This document shows positions 10,883 to 21,531 of a DNA stretch of 25,736 bases, in pieces (positions within the stretch are counted from its first letter, which is position 1; every line of letters starts with the position of its first letter). Position numbers and translations under genes: made by a program. The stretch spans positions 1 through 25,736 of the forward strand of contig SJRY01000178.1 in NCBI GenBank assembly GCA_011319805.1, read 5' to 3'. Source of the DNA: Macrocybe gigantea. Lineage: Eukaryota; Basidiomycota; Agaricomycetes; Agaricales; Callistosporiaceae. The notes below the pieces were generated by a model. That model ran no database searches. It had not been told where the DNA came from and saw only the letters and a list, made by a program, of their open reading frames with translations.

Positions 10883-12205
10883 ATGGCGCTTCAGTTGACA
10901 GACTTGCCAACGGAAATCCTGCACCGCATCGTCCGCCTGGCCACTTATGATCCCGTCAGCGATACACCAATGAAACCAATCGACGAATTCCAGCTCTCGT
11001 CACAGGCTATGAATGTGAACTACGCAAAACTGGCGCTCTGCCTGGTCTGCAAACAGCTCCTCGACGTCGCCGTGCAGTTCCTGTTCGAGAGCATTCGCAT
11101 CGTTGCTATCCGTCGAGTCCCGTCACTCGTCAGTCTTCTTCGACGCAACACGTTCCCACCGTCACAAATCTGATGCACATCCCTCCGGCCTCTCTTTCGG
11201 CTGGTGGTGTCGGCGCCTGGAGATATCGTTCGGCTTGAGCGGACTTTACGAGGGCGACATGTGGGATTGCGGCCACCACACCTTGTGGGGTCTCATCCCG
11301 TCATGTCCCCGGCTGGCCCAGCTGATTGTAGATATAAACTACAGGGACAGCAATCCGCATTATATGAGGGGCACACACTTCATCTTTTCGCCGAGCTTCT
11401 TCCAGATCATCGTCTCCATGTACTCCAGAACGTTGACAGTCCTCGACATCAGGGGACGAAAGGTACACATGAGAACCCGCGACGTAGAGCGTACGTTCAG
11501 GTTTCTTCCTCATCTACGAGTGTGCAACTTGTCCGGGGTCGACGAACAGCTACCAGATGGTGCCGACTCCGATGGCGATGTCCGAGAGATCCCTTCTGGA
11601 TTCGAAGAAGGCGTCGTCGACGCTCAAGAGTTAGGGTTTGATGCCGACATGCTGGACGAGTTCCGCACCATGTACCAAACTTCGAAATGGCCAGTACGCG
11701 ACGGAAAGCTTGGTTCCTTGGCACGTCTTGAATCTGAACCGGTAGTGTCGCCTTTGGTTCACACAATCTCTATATATCCGGTCTTACATCTGGAGTCCCC
11801 ATGGCACACGCCATCTTTGGCGAAGGCCACATTCCAGTTCTCACGCTTCTACCAAGAGACTCTCGATGTTATGCAAAACAAACTGGCGCACACGTTCCGG
11901 ATACCCGCAACGGGACCGCCGCCGCACTCTGGCTCGTCATGAATTCGTTCCCCGGCTTGACGCACTTTGCCTACAGCTGCGACGGACTTCCAGGCGACAT
12001 TGCCTTTCATCCAAATGCAGACTACGCCCGACCGAAGCCGCACCCGGACCTCGTGCACATCGGCCTTTACAGTTTGTGGGGCAAGAACTGCCTGCATGTC
12101 CTGGTCGATGCGATCACGATAGAGTGCTTTCCGCGGCTGCATACTATCGACAGCAGCGGAATTACGCTCAGTGAGCTTGCTCCGCACCACCGCCAAAAAC
12201 TATAG
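10883..12205 (+). CDS. F-box domain protein, model uncertain (two frame changes)
   Basis: The ATG at 10883 starts MALQLTDLPTEILHRIVRLA, a typical F-box N-terminus that would bind Skp1 in an SCF ubiquitin ligase. A helix with LALCLVCKQLLDVA follows. Coding potential then continues in a second frame (about 11180-11880: GWWCRRLEISF, LIPSCPRLAQLIVD, TLTVLDI), as expected for a leucine-rich substrate-binding region. It ends in a third frame (about 11910-12205: LVMNSFPGLTHFAYSC). The first change can be explained by a 94-nt intron 11129-11222 (donor GTCAGT, in phase), though this removes plausible coding sequence. The second could be a weak intron 11725-11795 (donor GTCTTG) or a one-base indel near 11870-11910. 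The gene may therefore be intact with introns, carry an assembly error, or be recently broken. The family call is firm; boundaries and integrity are not. Confidence 0.6.
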
Positions 12206-12920
12206 ATGCTGGGGATTACGCTCATCAAGTGAGCGATCCTACTCGGAAAAAGTACTGTCCCGACTCAAAGAATCACACGTCCCTGTTTAGACATACATTT
12301 GTAATTGCAGAATGAAAGCTCGACTGTGACTATGTGTTCCATTCAGACGTTATGATATTCCTTCTCATTGGGCGATTACACGAACGCCCCGAAGATGTCA
12401 CGGCTTCGACCTCGCAAGGCGTCCTTATTCACAGAATTTTGGGAGGGGATTACGAGCCGCATTATACAAGTAGTCGTCCTCCCCTGGGTACTGTCTGACC
12501 TCTATCGATGAACTCGTCATGGGCATGCTTATGATCTGCTTCGGATCCGTGCTGCATCTGTCTGCCGAGCACTTACTATTACTTGATCGTCCCAGCATCT
12601 CGGGAGCCCTTTTTCAGAGAATCCAGTTCTGTCGCCCGCTACCGCCATCATGCGGTCAGAAGAACCGGGTCAGCGGATGAGGTATTTGTTCCGCCGTGAG
12701 ATGAACAACAAAAAGCTGTACGGAAAGCCGGGTGGGGTGCAACTCTGACGGATTGGAACGCAAGCCTGAAATCAGACAGACATTGAGGCGATGAAGATGG
12801 AAGGGGATGATCCATTCTGAAATAATCGACGTGACTTTTTGTAAGACGAGAATGCAAAAGCAAGTGAAGTGAACGAAAACGTTACAGATTCGTGAGAATT
12901 GAAAGTCCTGCAATCGTCTC
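12206..12920. other. Convergent 3' intergenic region, F-box and FunK1-A
   Basis: There is no gene here. From about 12813 upward the sequence matches the 3' flank of the second FunK1 copy (from about 17283), marking the outer edge of the duplicated unit. Confidence 0.55.
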
Positions 12921-15900
12921 TCAACGTTTCTCCCGGCTCAACTCATTGTGGAGACGAGAAGAGCGACGACTAGACCCAACCTCTCTATCCTTCCTTGTTT
13001 CAGGCTGCTTCTGGGTCTTGCCGCGGTTCGCCTTCCGTGACCTTTTCTCCGAATTGCTTGCCTCCGTGTTACTGCCTGCATCTTCGAGTTTCCTTTTGCT
13101 TCCCCTGCTCTGTGTAGAACTACCCTGCTTCTGATTGGCAACAGCAGCATCTCGCTCCATCTGGTTGGCGTTCTTCAAAGTATCTCGTATCACCATCTCC
13201 TCCGTCGGAGGCGGAACGTAAATCTTGCTTTTGTCATTCGGAGGCCACCTGGAATCCTTCAGAGCACCATCTAGCTCGGAAAGAAATGCTTCCACGGTGA
13301 CTGGAAGAGCGCCGTCTTCTCGTCGCGCAGGGCTGTGCATCTTGAATAGATGGTATAGTTTGGCAATTAGGTCGGTCAATGGCTGATTGCCCCGAACTGC
13401 CAAGGGATATTGTTGCCCTAACCACCTGGACTTCGCCCCACAAAGATCATCATCCTTGTGCTTTTCGAAAAGGTTGACGCAGGCATACTCTCTATCCTCA
13501 TGGTCGTGTTCAGTGTGACGAAGGATTAACCATATCGCCACCCAGTAGATGGACTCCAAATCATGATGAACCTTGTGAGATTCCCTTAATCGGAGTTTTT
13601 CCAGGATGCTAATGGCCATGAAGGGACGCGTGCCCTAGTAAGGAACAGGTCAGAGTGAAAATATGCGCAATGATGGTGATAGCAATTACCGTCATGTCCT
13701 TCAAATCCTTCTCAATTTGCAATTTGAAGGCCGGAATCTCACTGTCCACGCTCGACAAAATGGGCGTGCTGTAGTCCAGATCGTGTAGGAAACCGCTTTC
13801 CATATCGGATTCATGAAGAAGAATATTGCCCGCACTGATATCACGATGAATGACCCCGCATATGCGCAGAAATTCAATCGCTGAAATTCATTTGTTAGAT
13901 GAGGCAAGCCAAAACAAACTGATCAGAAAACTACTTGCCTCTGACGGCATTGCGCAAGGCAGTAAAAGCCTCTTTACTGTTCCGGAAAGACGCCAGGGGT
14001 CTGCCAATGTTCTTCATCAAGGATCGGACTCTGCTGCGATCGAATGATGCTGGTTCCACTTCAGATTCTCGTTTCATGGTCCGGGCCGAGAGTGTCGTAA
14101 GTCCAAAGATTTCGGCATCATTGCAAGTCTTCATATTCCATGTCCCAATATTATTTGCTAGTCCGCTCTTGTCAAATGCTCCAGGCTCCGAAAGGTCTAG
14201 TTTCAGAATCGAATTCTTCAGCTCTTCTCGGATGGCCGGATGGCGAGAAAGTCGCTTGATTCTCCGATAGAAATAGCCTTCATCCCAGCGAGTTTGTTGT
14301 TGCCAGGAATCTTTGAGGGTACAAATTCGATCGTCCTCAGGATGGTCGCCAAGAATCAAAACTTTGAAGACATGAGTGGCCCTCCCCACAACGCCAGTCG
14401 AGAAATACAAGACTTCGAATGCAAAGCATTTAACATCCTTCTGACGTCCTGGTTCCTCATCTATGAATATGTGAGTACCATACCTTTCATATAAATTTTA
14501 GTGGGCATACCTGAAGAGGCGCTTTCGGGACCAGTCATGATGACTAAATATCAAAGGATGGGCTCATCAGTGATCATGCCATTCATCAACGCGTCGATTT
14601 TGCGTACCATCTGAATCTTCAGCCGTATCCACCAGTTTGCCTAAGAAAAGGCCAGCTTAGTAGAGCGTGGACACATAGACGGCAGCAATATACCTCTTTG
14701 TTCATTTACATCCTCAACATCGATACGCGCATCAATAAGACGACTTAGCCTTTCGATGTCGGCCTTTCGCTCAGCCATGTCCGGTTGCATTTTCATCAGT
14801 CGCGTAAACAGCTGGTCAAATTCTGCGGGGGAAGGCTTGATCATCGTCGGATCACCACCTACGATGCTGTGTGGTTGGGGAATACGGCCATTATAGATGA
14901 GAGGATGTGCTAGTCGCCAAAGGAATCGTTGAACAAGCTCTGGCGATGCGACATAGTTGAATGACGGGGACCCAATAATACCGGAGTGGTCGAACCGAAA
15001 AAATCGCATGTTGGCCCCGTACACACCAACCACGAAGACAAAGCAACTGAGGTGTGCCATCATGAGATTACGTGCTCCTTTATAGAGCTGGACACGGATA
15101 GGCGCATCTAAGTTAGGAAACTTGCACAAACCGTCCTCGTCGATAGAGTCCTGTTCCTCGTTCAATTTCAGCTCCCACACAAGGGCAGCATCCTTCCAGG
15201 TCCAGTGCTTCTTCTGTGATACGGCAGGAATGCCAGGGAATGTCGACGTGATGTCGGGCTTCGTTTCATGGTGGTCATGGTGGAGAGGAGGGAATGGTAT
15301 GGAGGACGTGTCGTAGGACACCATCTTCTTGTCATCTGGAAAATCTTCGCTGACACACTTCAGCCCTTTCAACTATGCATATGAGAATCCAAAATATCAT
15401 CAGAAGACTCCTCCCCAAAGACGAACTGCCACACTTACAAAGGTCCCATACATGTCAACCTCTTTTTCTCCGTCAGCGACTCCATTAAACGCGCCCGTGA
15501 TGTCAGCATGCGATGGAATATCAACGTCCTGCGAAGGCAGGTATTTTTGGAAAAATTCGTCAAGGGTAGCACAGGTCTTGTAGTTGCTGATAAACTCTTT
15601 ATTAATCGCATTTCTAACCCGAGGAGAGTCCGCCTTCTCAGGCGCGCTCGAACTGTGCTGCTCTTGGGCCGAGAGCTTGTTGGACGATGGGGTGCTTTGC
15701 ACCGTCGACGGAGGGGCTTGGTTTCGCTGCGGCGTTCGAGGTCCTGCACTGTGCAACGATGCAGAGTTAATGTACGCTTGTTTCGCTAGTTCGGAAGCCA
15801 TCTCGTCTTGTGGCAATGGATCTTGTGGCAGAGGCACTAGGTCTTTCTGGATACGTTGGCGTTTTCGGGGACGATCAGAGGCTTCAGTGGCTGTAGCCTT

Positions 15901-15939
15901 TCGCCTGAGGTTATATCGGGTGAGTACTTTCGTGGCCAT
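12921..15939 (-). CDS. FunK1-type fungal protein kinase, copy A (intact, 7 exons)
   Basis: Exons on the minus strand are 15939-15439, 15372-14694, 14640-14608, 14543-14511, 14460-13939, 13880-13690 and 13634-12921. They sum to 2673 nt (890 aa), all in phase. The start MATKVLTRYNLRR is conserved in copy B. A basic cluster RPRKRQR (about 23-29) and a Lys/Arg-rich C-terminus suggest nuclear localisation. The kinase core shows VWELKL, the catalytic loop HRDISAGNILL (601-611) and HDLDYS (622-627) in the DFG position. GTRPFMAI (from 654) acts as the end of the activation segment, and HHDLESIYWVAIW follows. This order is that of the FunK1 (fungal-type protein kinase) family, expanded in mushroom-forming fungi; substrates are unknown. 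The intron after exon 5 has a GC donor (13938-13937). Exons 3 and 4 are only 33 nt each. Confidence 0.9.
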
Positions 15940-16260
15940 CGTATCTTTATAGTTCCCCAAAGCTGGAATGCTGGTATCGTTGGATGTTGTGGACGAACAA
16001 TGGAAGAACGGTTGATAGAGCGTGTGGGTCCAGCTTTGCGCGATCACGTGCTCATTTCTACTCCGCGACGCGACACAGCTGGCCACCCTTGCCACATTTT
16101 TGCCAGTTCTCCTTGCGGGGACACGATATCCTGTTATACCACTGCTTTTTTGACTCATGCAGGTTCGGCCTTTCACGGAGAAAGGTCTTTTGTCCTCACA
16201 CATTAGACAATGCCGAGGAAGACTTGCTAGAATATTTGGAAACAGAATGAACATATATCC
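15940..16260 (-). promoter_or_regulatory. 5' flank of FunK1-A, conserved with copy B
   Basis: The first 140 bp or so upstream of the ATG are almost identical to the flank of copy B, then similarity fades at about 16130. Reading frame 1 stays open through this flank to an ATG at 16254. The aligned frame in B has no ATG at that point, so I keep the conserved MATKVLTRYN start. Confidence 0.5.
16045..16050. promoter_or_regulatory. CACGTG palindrome upstream of FunK1-A
   Basis: This perfect E-box core lies 106 bp from the ATG. The same element occurs at exactly the same distance in copy B. CACGTG is bound by bHLH factors of the Pho4/Cbf1 type in fungi. Function is inferred; conservation may only reflect recent duplication or conversion. 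Confidence 0.4.
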
Positions 16261-16263
16261 GGT

Positions 16264-16599
16264 ATGTCAGCGCACATCATGCACTCTCCTATTTTGTTCC
16301 CTCCATACCATGCAGGAGGATATCCTGGTGCACCAGGCGCAACCACAGAGATGTGGTCGAAAAGACCATCAGCCTTCGCGGCATTCTTGCGGTACTATTA
16401 CTTGGATGCAGCAACTGTAAGCGCCCAGCCCCATTCAACCAGTGCAACAGAATGGTGTCGCAAGTTCGCAGTCAGCCTCCCGAGGGATTTCATCTGCACT
16501 GCCATGATCCATCCAGTCAAAGCAAAGCAGGGAACTATCATTCACAACTGGTACGAGTCGACCAAGTCCAAGCGACTTACATGGGTACGTGTATTATAA
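16264..16599 (+). other. Unassigned open frame, 111 codons
   Basis: This ATG-started open frame includes MWSKRPSAFAAFLRYYYLDA and IHNWYESTKSKRLTW. The composition looks more like protein than most neighbouring frames, and donor-like GTAAGC (16419) and GTACGT (near 16583) motifs occur in it. I recognise no family. It lies just outside the FunK1-A duplication unit and next to the maleylacetate reductase relic, so it may be another gene remnant or chance. Confidence 0.2.
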
Positions 16600-16675
16600 T
16601 TTCTCTGTCAGAGTTAGATCAGAATAGTACGCGAGATACCGAAAAAAAGATGCGGCAGTGCAACCACGCCATGGC

Positions 16676-17245
16676 TCATTCTGGCCTATTCCCCGCGCAA
16701 GCACTCTTCAGCAGTGCCAAAAGCCTCTCTCTCCCTCCAAGGGCGCTGGATCTGGATGCGGACTCTTAGGTGGCCAGATCTGCCGCATGATCGAGGTCCT
16801 CTTCCTTCATCCCGAGCTCCTTCAAGAGCACGACGCGGCCAGAGATACGGCAAGGCTATAGATGCATAGATGCCCTGCGCTGCCGTGATGGCATTAGGGC
16901 TGAAGAACTCTAGACTGAGAAACAATGCCACTTTTGCGATGGTGTCACACCCGTAAGGCGCAATATATGCAAGCGCATACACAAGGACGACGGTGTGTGG
17001 CTCTGCGTAGGGGAGATTGAGCACCCTGCCTCCTGAAAAAGGAAACGGAACTCAGAACATGACAAACCCGAGGTATGGCAGAGTTTACGATGAACCATTC
17101 CTACTGCATCAAACACCATAGAGAGCATTGCTCCTCGCCTCCATATGATCCTCTCTCTTCTTGCAACGACAGGGTTTGTTATAACGTGAGGACAGTGTTG
17201 GCGAATGGTCTGGATTCTATGATTTTGATCGGCTGAACTCACATC
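16676..17245 (-). pseudogene. Maleylacetate reductase (iron-containing ADH family) relic, C-terminal half
   Basis: Minus-strand frames together give the signature of maleylacetate reductase, which reduces maleylacetate to 3-oxoadipate in aromatic ring degradation. In order they are PHVITNPV, GMVHRKLCHTSG (canonical GxHHKLCHTLGG, with metal-ligand histidines), GRVLNLPYAEPHTVVL (canonical NLPHAETHT), ALAYIAP, AAQGIYA, LLKELGMKEEDLDHAADLAT, then KSPHPDPAPLEGER and LALLKSACAG, ending at TGA 16678-16676. These blocks lie in different frames. There is a 35-nt intron-like gap inside the HTSG/GRV junction, a shift before LLKEL, a stop and shift after DLAT, and another shift before LALLK. One metal-ligand His is Tyr. 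The N-terminal NAD-binding half is missing and the fragment ends near the start of the FunK1-B unit (about 17283). It is clearly dead. Confidence 0.8.
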
Positions 17246-17498
17246 TTCAGCGATGCAGGTTGCTGCTCGTAGTCACATATTTCATTCTGAAAGAATTGAT
17301 GTGCTTTTTTTTGTACGATGGAGTGTAGAAAGGGGTTGAAACGAACGAAAAAAGAAACTACAGTATGATCACCCAAAGTCCTATAACAGTCGCTCAAAAT
17401 CCCTTCCGGCTCAATTCATCGTATGCTGGCGGCGAGATCCAGAAGAGTAGCTACCCGACGTGAGCTGTCCCATCTTATTCCGTACCTCGAGTTGCCCT
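17246..17498. other. 3' flank of FunK1-B and left edge of duplicated unit
   Basis: Similarity with the 3' flank of copy A starts near CATTCTGA at 17283 (12813 in A) and continues into the kinase gene. It contains a remnant of the C-terminal tail found in copy A, now beyond the stop at 17499. Confidence 0.55.
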
Positions 17499-20381
17499 CT
17501 AAGTATCACCGTGCTTGGCATTCCGTGACCTTTTACTTGACCGGCTTGCCCCGACACCATCTCCATCTTCCATTCTCCTCTTGCTTCCCCTGCTCTGAAC
17601 AACTGCGTCCGGGTCCTGGTTGGCAAGAACTGCTGCTACTGGTCTCCCGCTCTCTCTCGCTTTCTTCAAGGACATCCGCATCAATTCCTCCACTGTCGGC
17701 GGAGGAACGTAGTCCAAGCTCTTGTCATCCGACGGCCAGTCTTTTCTTTTCAAAGCACGCTCCAAGACTTCCAGGAAATCTTTGACGGTCACGGGTTCGG
17801 CACCTGCCTCTCGCTGCATGGGGTGATGTGCTCTGAAAAGCTTGCGCAGGTCCTCAATCAGCAGGGTCAGAGGTTGGTTGCCCTTGACAGCCGGGTGAAT
17901 TTTCATCCGCAGCCACTTCTCTTTGCGTGCCTCAAGGTCGCTGTCGGTCACCCTCTCATCGAAGAGGTTGATGCATGCCTGATTTCCGTCCTTGTGGGTA
18001 TGTTCTGTATGACGAAGAATGCACCAGATTGCCACCCAGTAGACAGATTCCAAGTCGTGATGGACAGCGTGGGACTCTCTATCGTCGTCGTCTGCTAAGA
18101 TGCTTATGGCCATAAAAGGACGCGTTCCCTACGGCGGATGGACGGATCAGTGTTATGCAGTGGTGAGGTTAAAGTCATGCCTTACCGTCATGTCCTTCAG
18201 GTCCTTCTTGATTTGCAACTTGAAGGCTGGGATTTCCATATCCGCCTTCGAAAGAATGGGAGAACTGTAGTCAAGATCATGTAGAAAGCCACTAGTATCG
18301 TCGAATTCATCAAGAAGGATGTTTCCGGAGCTGATGTCACGATGAAGAACACCACAGATCCGAAGGAATTCGATTGCTAAAAATAACATGTCAAAAAAAC
18401 ATGCCCTGAAATCGCAATCGAGCATAGAACAAGTTGAATATACCTCTGACGGCATTGTACAAGGCCATGATAAGCTCCTGGGTCCTTCTAAAGGTAGACA
18501 AGGGTCTGCCGATGTTCTTCATCAAAGAGCGAACGCGACTACGATCGAATGATACTGGCTCGGCGGCAGTTTCGCGTTTCATAAGTCTGGCCGCAAGAGT
18601 TACAAATCCAAAGACTTCTGCATCTTCACAACTTTTCATGTTCCAAGTTCCAATGTTGTTCGCCAGTCCAGTCTTGTCAAATGCTCCAGGTTCCGAGAGA
18701 TCTAAGTTAAGAATCGATTTCTTCAATTCCTCTCGGATAATCGGTTCGTTAGAGAGTCGCTTGATTCTCCTGTAGAAATATCCTTCATCCCAGCGAGTTT
18801 GTTGTTGCCAAGAGTCCTTGAGGGTGTAGATTTGGTCGTCTTCTGAACGGTTCCCGAGGATCAAAACTTTGAAGACGTGGGTAGCCCTGCCAACTACACC
18901 TGTTGATAAGTGCAATATGTCGAATGCAAAGCATTTAACATTCTCCTGAAGGCCTGGTTCCTCGTCTAACATGCATTAGCATGAAGCAGTTGCATGCATC
19001 TCGAGAGAGACATACCGCTTATTTCCACATCGCCGCCAGAATTCGCTTTCGCAACAGCTAGCGCCGATCAAAGCATCGGTAAGCGGATAGAGAAATTAGC
19101 TTAAGGGGCGTTTCAACGTACCTTCGGACTTTCCGTTCACGTTCCAGCCAGCAGAACTATCCATTGTCCTTGAAGCGTCTGAACAAAATACAATTTAAGA
19201 GTGCCAGCTTGGAGGTCAAGGTCAAGTCAACAAACCTTCTTGTCGACTTTGATGCGCAACGTCAATGCATGCCTCGACTATACGAGCCATACGCTGAAGC
19301 CGATCGCGTTGGCCGGCGAACTCGGGTCTTCTGCTGAGCAGTCGAGTAAAATACCGATTGAATTCTGCGGACGACGGCTTGGTTATCGTGGGATCAGCTC
19401 CTACTATGGCGTGGAGTTGGGGAGCATGCCCATTGTATGGGAGAGGGTGGGCAAGACGCCAGAGAAATCGTTGCACAAGCTCAGGAGATGCGACGTAGTT
19501 GAATGATGGGGATCCAATGATACCGGAGTGATCAAAACGGAAGAATCGCATATTAGTTCCGTACACCCCAACGATGAAGACAAAGCAGCTGAGATGTGCC
19601 ATCATGAGATTACGCGCTCCCTTGTAAAGCTGAACGCGAGTAGGCACGTCGGAGTCTGGATGCTTGCACAACCCGTCCTCGTCTATAGAGTCTTGGCCTT
19701 CGCTGAGCTTGAGCTCCCATACAAGGGCAGCTTCTTGAATGGCATGCTTGACGTGTTATAGCATGCCATCTTCTTGGCGTTCGGAAAGTCCCTGCTCACG
19801 CGCCTCAGCCCTTTCAGCTACACATATAAGAATCCAAAATATCATCAGCAGACTCGTCCCTAATGACCAATTGCCGCACTTACAAAGGTCCCATACATAT
19901 CAACCTCTTTTTCTCCATTAACGACTCCATTAAACGCGCCCGTGATGCCAACATGCGATGGAATTTCAACGTCCTGCGAAGGCATATATTTTTGGAAAAA
20001 TTCGTCAAGGGTAGCACAGGTCTTGTAGTTGCTGATAAACTCTTTATTAATCGCATTTCTAACCCGAGGAGAGTCCGCCTTTTCGCGCGCGCTCGAACTG
20101 TGCTGCTCTTGTGCTGAAAGCTTGTTGGATGACGGAGTGTTTTGTGTTGCCAGTGGAGGAACTTGGTTCCGCCGTGGGGTTCGAGGTTCCACACCGCTCT
20201 GCGATGCATGGTTAATGCGTGCTTGCTTTGCTAGTTCGGACATCTCGTCTTGCGGCGATGGATCTTGTGGCAGCGGCGCTGTGTGTTTCTCGATCTTTTG
20301 GCGTTTTCGGGGACGATCAGAGGCTTTAGTAGTTGTAGCCCTTCGTCTGAGGTTATATCGCGTGAGTATTTTCGTGGCCAT
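17499..20381 (-). pseudogene. FunK1-type protein kinase, copy B, frameshifted by a 97-bp deletion
   Basis: Exons by comparison with copy A are 20381-19884, 19817-19236, 19178-19122, 19057-19016, 18965-18444, 18376-18186 and 18128-17499. Exon 2 is 582 nt against 679 nt in copy A, so it is exactly 97 nt shorter. The missing part corresponds to about 32 residues between the SIPF/SMPF and AALVWELKL motifs, with the junction near 19731-19741. The deletion shifts the frame and leads to TAG at 19685-19683. Everything downstream stays open in the expected frame, including the FunK1 catalytic loop with RDISSGNILL, FLHDLDYS, GTRPFMAI and HHDLESVYWVAIW. The last exon stops 35 or so residues early relative to copy A. 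All splice sites are GT-AG. It is either a young pseudogene, a truncated gene using an internal start, or an assembly error at the junction. Confidence 0.8.
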
Positions 20382-20486
20382 CGTATCTTTATAGTTCCTC
20401 AAAGCTGGAATGCTGGTATCGTTGGATGTTGTGGACGAACAATGGAAGAACGGTTGATAGAGCGTGTGGGTCCAGCTTTGCGCGAT

Positions 20487-20492
20487 CACGTG
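20487..20492. promoter_or_regulatory. CACGTG palindrome upstream of FunK1-B
   Basis: This element sits 106 bp from the FunK1-B ATG, the same spacing as in copy A, within a nearly identical flank. Confidence 0.4.
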
Positions 20493-20575
20493 TTCATCTC
20501 TACTCCGCGACGCGACACGGGCCCAGCCACCTTCCCACATTCTGCCCGTTTCCCTTGCGGGGACACAATGTCGGT

Positions 20576-21531
20576 CTTCCCGGAAAGGCCGAGAAATACG
20601 CAAGTGAAATGTTTGAATATGCAGTCGCTTGGCCACCCACTCTGGGATGGGACGACTGACACCTTCGTCCTCGCAGCCATCGAGTTGCCATCATTATCGC
20701 CCGCACTTGGAAACTTCAAGATGGAAACGTCAGGCTATGATACGTTCATTGCAAGCCATCCTCAGTCCTTTGCCAAATTGAAACTTCGCTTGCAAACCGC
20801 TTTCGAAGCTCTTTCTTTTAGGTGGCATTTTACTGTTTTGCGGCGCCAACTTCAAGTCGATAGAAGCAATAACTAGACTCGTGTGCCATAGCATTTGGCT
20901 CAATTCATCGCTGCTAGTTGGGGTAGGCAGTCATCGAGGTTCAAGAAACCAACATCTGTGCAGATTTATAGACTATATATGGCGCGTTCGCTCCATAGAA
21001 CAATGCTTCTCAGTGATCTCAATCACAATATGGATGATTGATTCTCTACATTCCTTCCGGTCGTCAAACGGGAATCCTCGAGTGCCTATACATGCAGCCG
21101 GTCGCGCCGACACCTAGATCACGGAGGGTTAGACCTCCGGTTTTGAACGACTGCAATGGACGATCCAGACGGCGTTAGGAAGGTGTTGCATGTCGCGAAT
21201 GTGGCGACGCCCATCCTTTCATCTAGCTTTTAGTCAGAAGAACAAGAGCTGGATTACCCGGTCCTGTCAAGCTCTCAGCCTCTGCCGTCATCCGCAACCC
21301 TGTATCATAATTAAAGTACAGCCAAAGCGAGGACGACGAAAGTTATACGTTGAATACACAAGAGGAGGAACCGTTTCTGATGCTCAACGCTTTACATGTA
21401 TTGCAACAAATAGAAGGCCTGGAAGTACAAACGATAGCAACGAAGGATACATACCATTCGGAAGGAAGGATCGAATGTTCGAATGATAAATAAGAGAACG
21501 AAGGGAACTACTGGAAGCGTGCTCTACTATG
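20576..21531. other. Intergenic, FunK1-B to amidase
   Basis: Beyond the conserved FunK1 5' flank I see no coding sequence, RNA gene or repeat. The right part is the 3' flank of the amidase gene. Confidence 0.5.

Larger units (their letters stand above)
12813..16130. repeat. FunK1 duplication unit A
   Basis: This is the left member of a direct tandem duplication. The unit includes about 110 bp of 3' flank, the whole kinase gene and about 190 bp of 5' flank. Limits are where visible similarity to unit B begins and ends. Confidence 0.75.
17283..20575. repeat. FunK1 duplication unit B
   Basis: This is the right member of the direct tandem duplication, in the same orientation as unit A. About 1.15 kb of unrelated sequence, including the maleylacetate reductase relic, separates the units. 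Confidence 0.75.

Noticed and set aside
16676..17245. Maleylacetate reductase as an intact small gene
   Set aside because: Motif blocks sit in different frames, an N-terminal half is absent and an in-frame stop follows DLAT. An intron model cannot join them.
20576..20880. Open frame downstream of the conserved FunK1-B flank
   Set aside because: It is a continuation of a chance frame through the flank, with no counterpart near FunK1-A and no motif.
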